Of a DNA stretch of 5,986 bases, positions 4,797-5,986 are shown piece by piece. The notes beneath the pieces are model-generated. The model saw nothing but the letters and a program-made list of their open reading frames with translations, did no database searches and was not told where the DNA came from. Within the stretch, counting starts at the first letter, position 1. The number at the start of each line of letters is the position of its first letter. The position numbers were made by a program, and so were the translations under genes. The stretch is from NCBI GenBank assembly GCA_023261405.1, contig JAHFOZ010000333.1:1-5986 (forward strand), read 5' to 3'. The DNA is from Planctomycetota bacterium (GTDB taxonomy: Bacteria; Planctomycetota; MHYJ01; JACPRB01).

Positions 4797-5986
4797 TCAA
4801 ATCACGACCTTCCATCCCTCCTTCTCCGGGTCGGCGGGGAAGCGCTCCACGGGCTTTCCCCCCGTGTCCTTGCTCCACAGCGTCCGGGCCTGGGAGATGA
4901 TGAACGTGAGCCCCGGCTTGGCCGCATAATCCGCGGGATAGGCACAGAACCCGAAGCGAGTCAGATTCTCCCAGGCCCGACCGTCGCGGTTCGGGTCCGC
5001 CGCATAGGGCCTGCCGTCGGGGTCCAGCGGGATGACGCGGACATAGTACCCGAGAAAGGGAACCGGGGTCCGGGGCTCGGGACGCCCCGGCCAGGGGATC
5101 GGGGCCGCGTCGGCGAGCGCGACGCCACGGTCGATGAGCTTCAGGTCGTTCAGGAAGTAGAGCCCCGCAACATCGCCGGTCCAGTACGCCTCCAGCCCGT
5201 CCTTGTCCCGGTCGTTCTGGCGGAACCCTTCCTCGGCCGTTCGGATTTCCTTGAGCCTGCGGCTGATGGAGTCCTTCTCCACATGCACGCCTTCCGGAGG
5301 GGTGCCGAAGATCAACTGGATGTCCTTGGCCTCCAGCCGGAGCGCGATACGCCACTTCCCCTGGATCCGCCTTGCCTGGACCTGCTTTCCGAGCCAGGAG
5401 GAAGCGCCGGAGAGCGCGACGGTCGCTTCGTTCCCCCGGATCTCCGCCCCCTGCACCTCGACGCCGGTAAAGGGGGCGGACACTCCACCGCCCTTGGTGA
5501 TGGCCCATTTGGAGATCCACTCGACCAGACTCTCACGGGCGACGGGAGTACAGGCGGCCAGGAATTCCGGATCCGGCCAGTCGGCGACGGACTCGATAAA
5601 GGCATGGCGCCTCACGAGGCGGGTGTCATTATGGAGTCCACCCGTCAGGAACCCCTGGGCCGCTCCTTGCGGGGTGTCCGGGAACTCGCGGGGATAGTCG
5701 AATGGATCAGGCTCTCGAATCTCCAGCTCCTGGGCCGTTCCGCGGGCCCCGCGCACCATGCGATCGCGCCCCGGGGGGGCGAAGCGAAGCTCGAACACTT
5801 GGAAGGCCCCGGGCGTCCTCAGGATGGCAAACGACGCCCCTCCCGATCCGACGAGCGTTGCCCTGTCGTGCGCGAAGACCGAGGGCAGGATCGACTGAGG
5901 CCCCTGCCAACCGAGGTTCGGATCGAAGCGGGAAACTTTCACCACGAAGCTATTGGTCTGCATTCCCTTGGCGCGAATCGTTCCTC
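4797..5986 (-). CDS. Probably exported protein with NTF2-like and DUF2950-like domains (5' partial)
   Basis: The frame is open from the window edge. An ATG exists at 5963, giving 388 residues, but codons before it stay open (GTIRAKG then M), no spaced Shine-Dalgarno precedes it and no signal peptide follows it, so the true start is probably outside. Numbering from that ATG, 1-65 is strand-rich (DPNLGWQGPQS and FAILRTPGAFQVFELRF). Residues about 98-212 look NTF2-like: a helix after TPQGAAQGFL, then strands (VEVQGAEIRGNEATVAL) and QGKWRIAL. Residues about 232-388 resemble the DUF2950 group: RTAEEGFRQNDRDKDG, AYWTGDVAGLYFL, FLGYYVRV, then GFCAYPADY, GLTFIIS and a closing GWKVV. D251, D253 and D255 (DRDKDG) form a possible calcium loop. 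The function is unknown. These proteins are usually secreted or lipid-anchored. Base composition differs from the polymerase block and no functional link to it is visible. Confidence 0.75.
   Translation of the reverse strand, partial: GTIRAKGMQTNSFVVKVSRFDPNLGWQGPQSILPSVFAHDRATLVGSGGASFAILRTPGAFQVFELRFAPPGRDRMVRGARGTAQELEIREPDPFDYPREFPDTPQGAAQGFLTGGLHNDTRLVRRHAFIESVADWPDPEFLAACTPVARESLVEWISKWAITKGGGVSAPFTGVEVQGAEIRGNEATVALSGASSWLGKQVQARRIQGKWRIALRLEAKDIQLIFGTPPEGVHVEKDSISRRLKEIRTAEEGFRQNDRDKDGLEAYWTGDVAGLYFLNDLKLIDRGVALADAAPIPWPGRPEPRTPVPFLGYYVRVIPLDPDGRPYAADPNRDGRAWENLTRFGFCAYPADYAAKPGLTFIISQARTLWSKDTGGKPVERFPADPEKEGWKVVI

Noticed and set aside
4630..4929. Plus-strand frame of 99 codons between the toxin-antitoxin module and the DUF2950-like gene
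   Set aside because: Its second half is antisense to the DUF2950-like gene, there is no ribosome-binding site, and no family is recognisable. Only the 4641-4754 signals are kept, as a low-interest finding.
5771..5779. Run of seven G after CC in the DUF2950-like gene, possible slippage site
   Set aside because: The frame is intact across it and codes for PPG; nothing indicates phase variation.

Overview
The window is GC-rich bacterial chromosome. The polymerase genes use almost only G- or C-ending codons. The right third is visibly less GC-rich. No rRNA, tRNA, CRISPR array or insertion sequence is visible. The lineage cannot be fixed from the sequence. The C-terminal domain of the right-hand gene (an AYWTGDVAGLY-like motif followed by a DUF2950-like end) recalls secreted proteins I associate with Planctomycetota and similar phyla, but this is a weak hint.

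Left part (1-4067, + strand): a tightly packed three-gene block. The tail of a small upstream protein overlaps by one base (TGATG) a full-length, catalytically intact Y-family polymerase (DinB, Pol IV type). That gene overlaps by four bases (ATGA) a 911-residue C-family polymerase related to the Pol III alpha subunit (DnaE). The DnaE-like protein keeps its three catalytic aspartates. Its PHP domain is short and has lost metal ligands, and it lacks the tau-binding C-terminus and a recognisable clamp-binding motif. The DinB partner carries a good clamp motif (QLALF). The layout resembles the ImuB-DnaE2 mutasome, except that the Y-family member looks active. The likely job is translesion or mutagenic DNA synthesis; the promoter and any LexA box lie outside the window.

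Middle (4034-4581, - strand): a two-gene toxin-antitoxin module, a 60-residue antitoxin overlapping a 96-residue ParE/RelE-superfamily toxin. It points toward the polymerase block, and the end of the dnaE reading frame overlaps the end of the toxin gene antisense by 34 bases. A perfect extended -10 (TGATATAAT) lies so close to the antitoxin ATG that the mRNA is probably leaderless. An inverted repeat just upstream could be an operator.

Right part (4495-5986): a 302-base gap with hairpins and weak signals but no convincing gene. It is followed by a - strand gene, open at the window edge, that encodes an NTF2-like plus DUF2950-like protein, probably exported. It shows no functional link to the polymerases.
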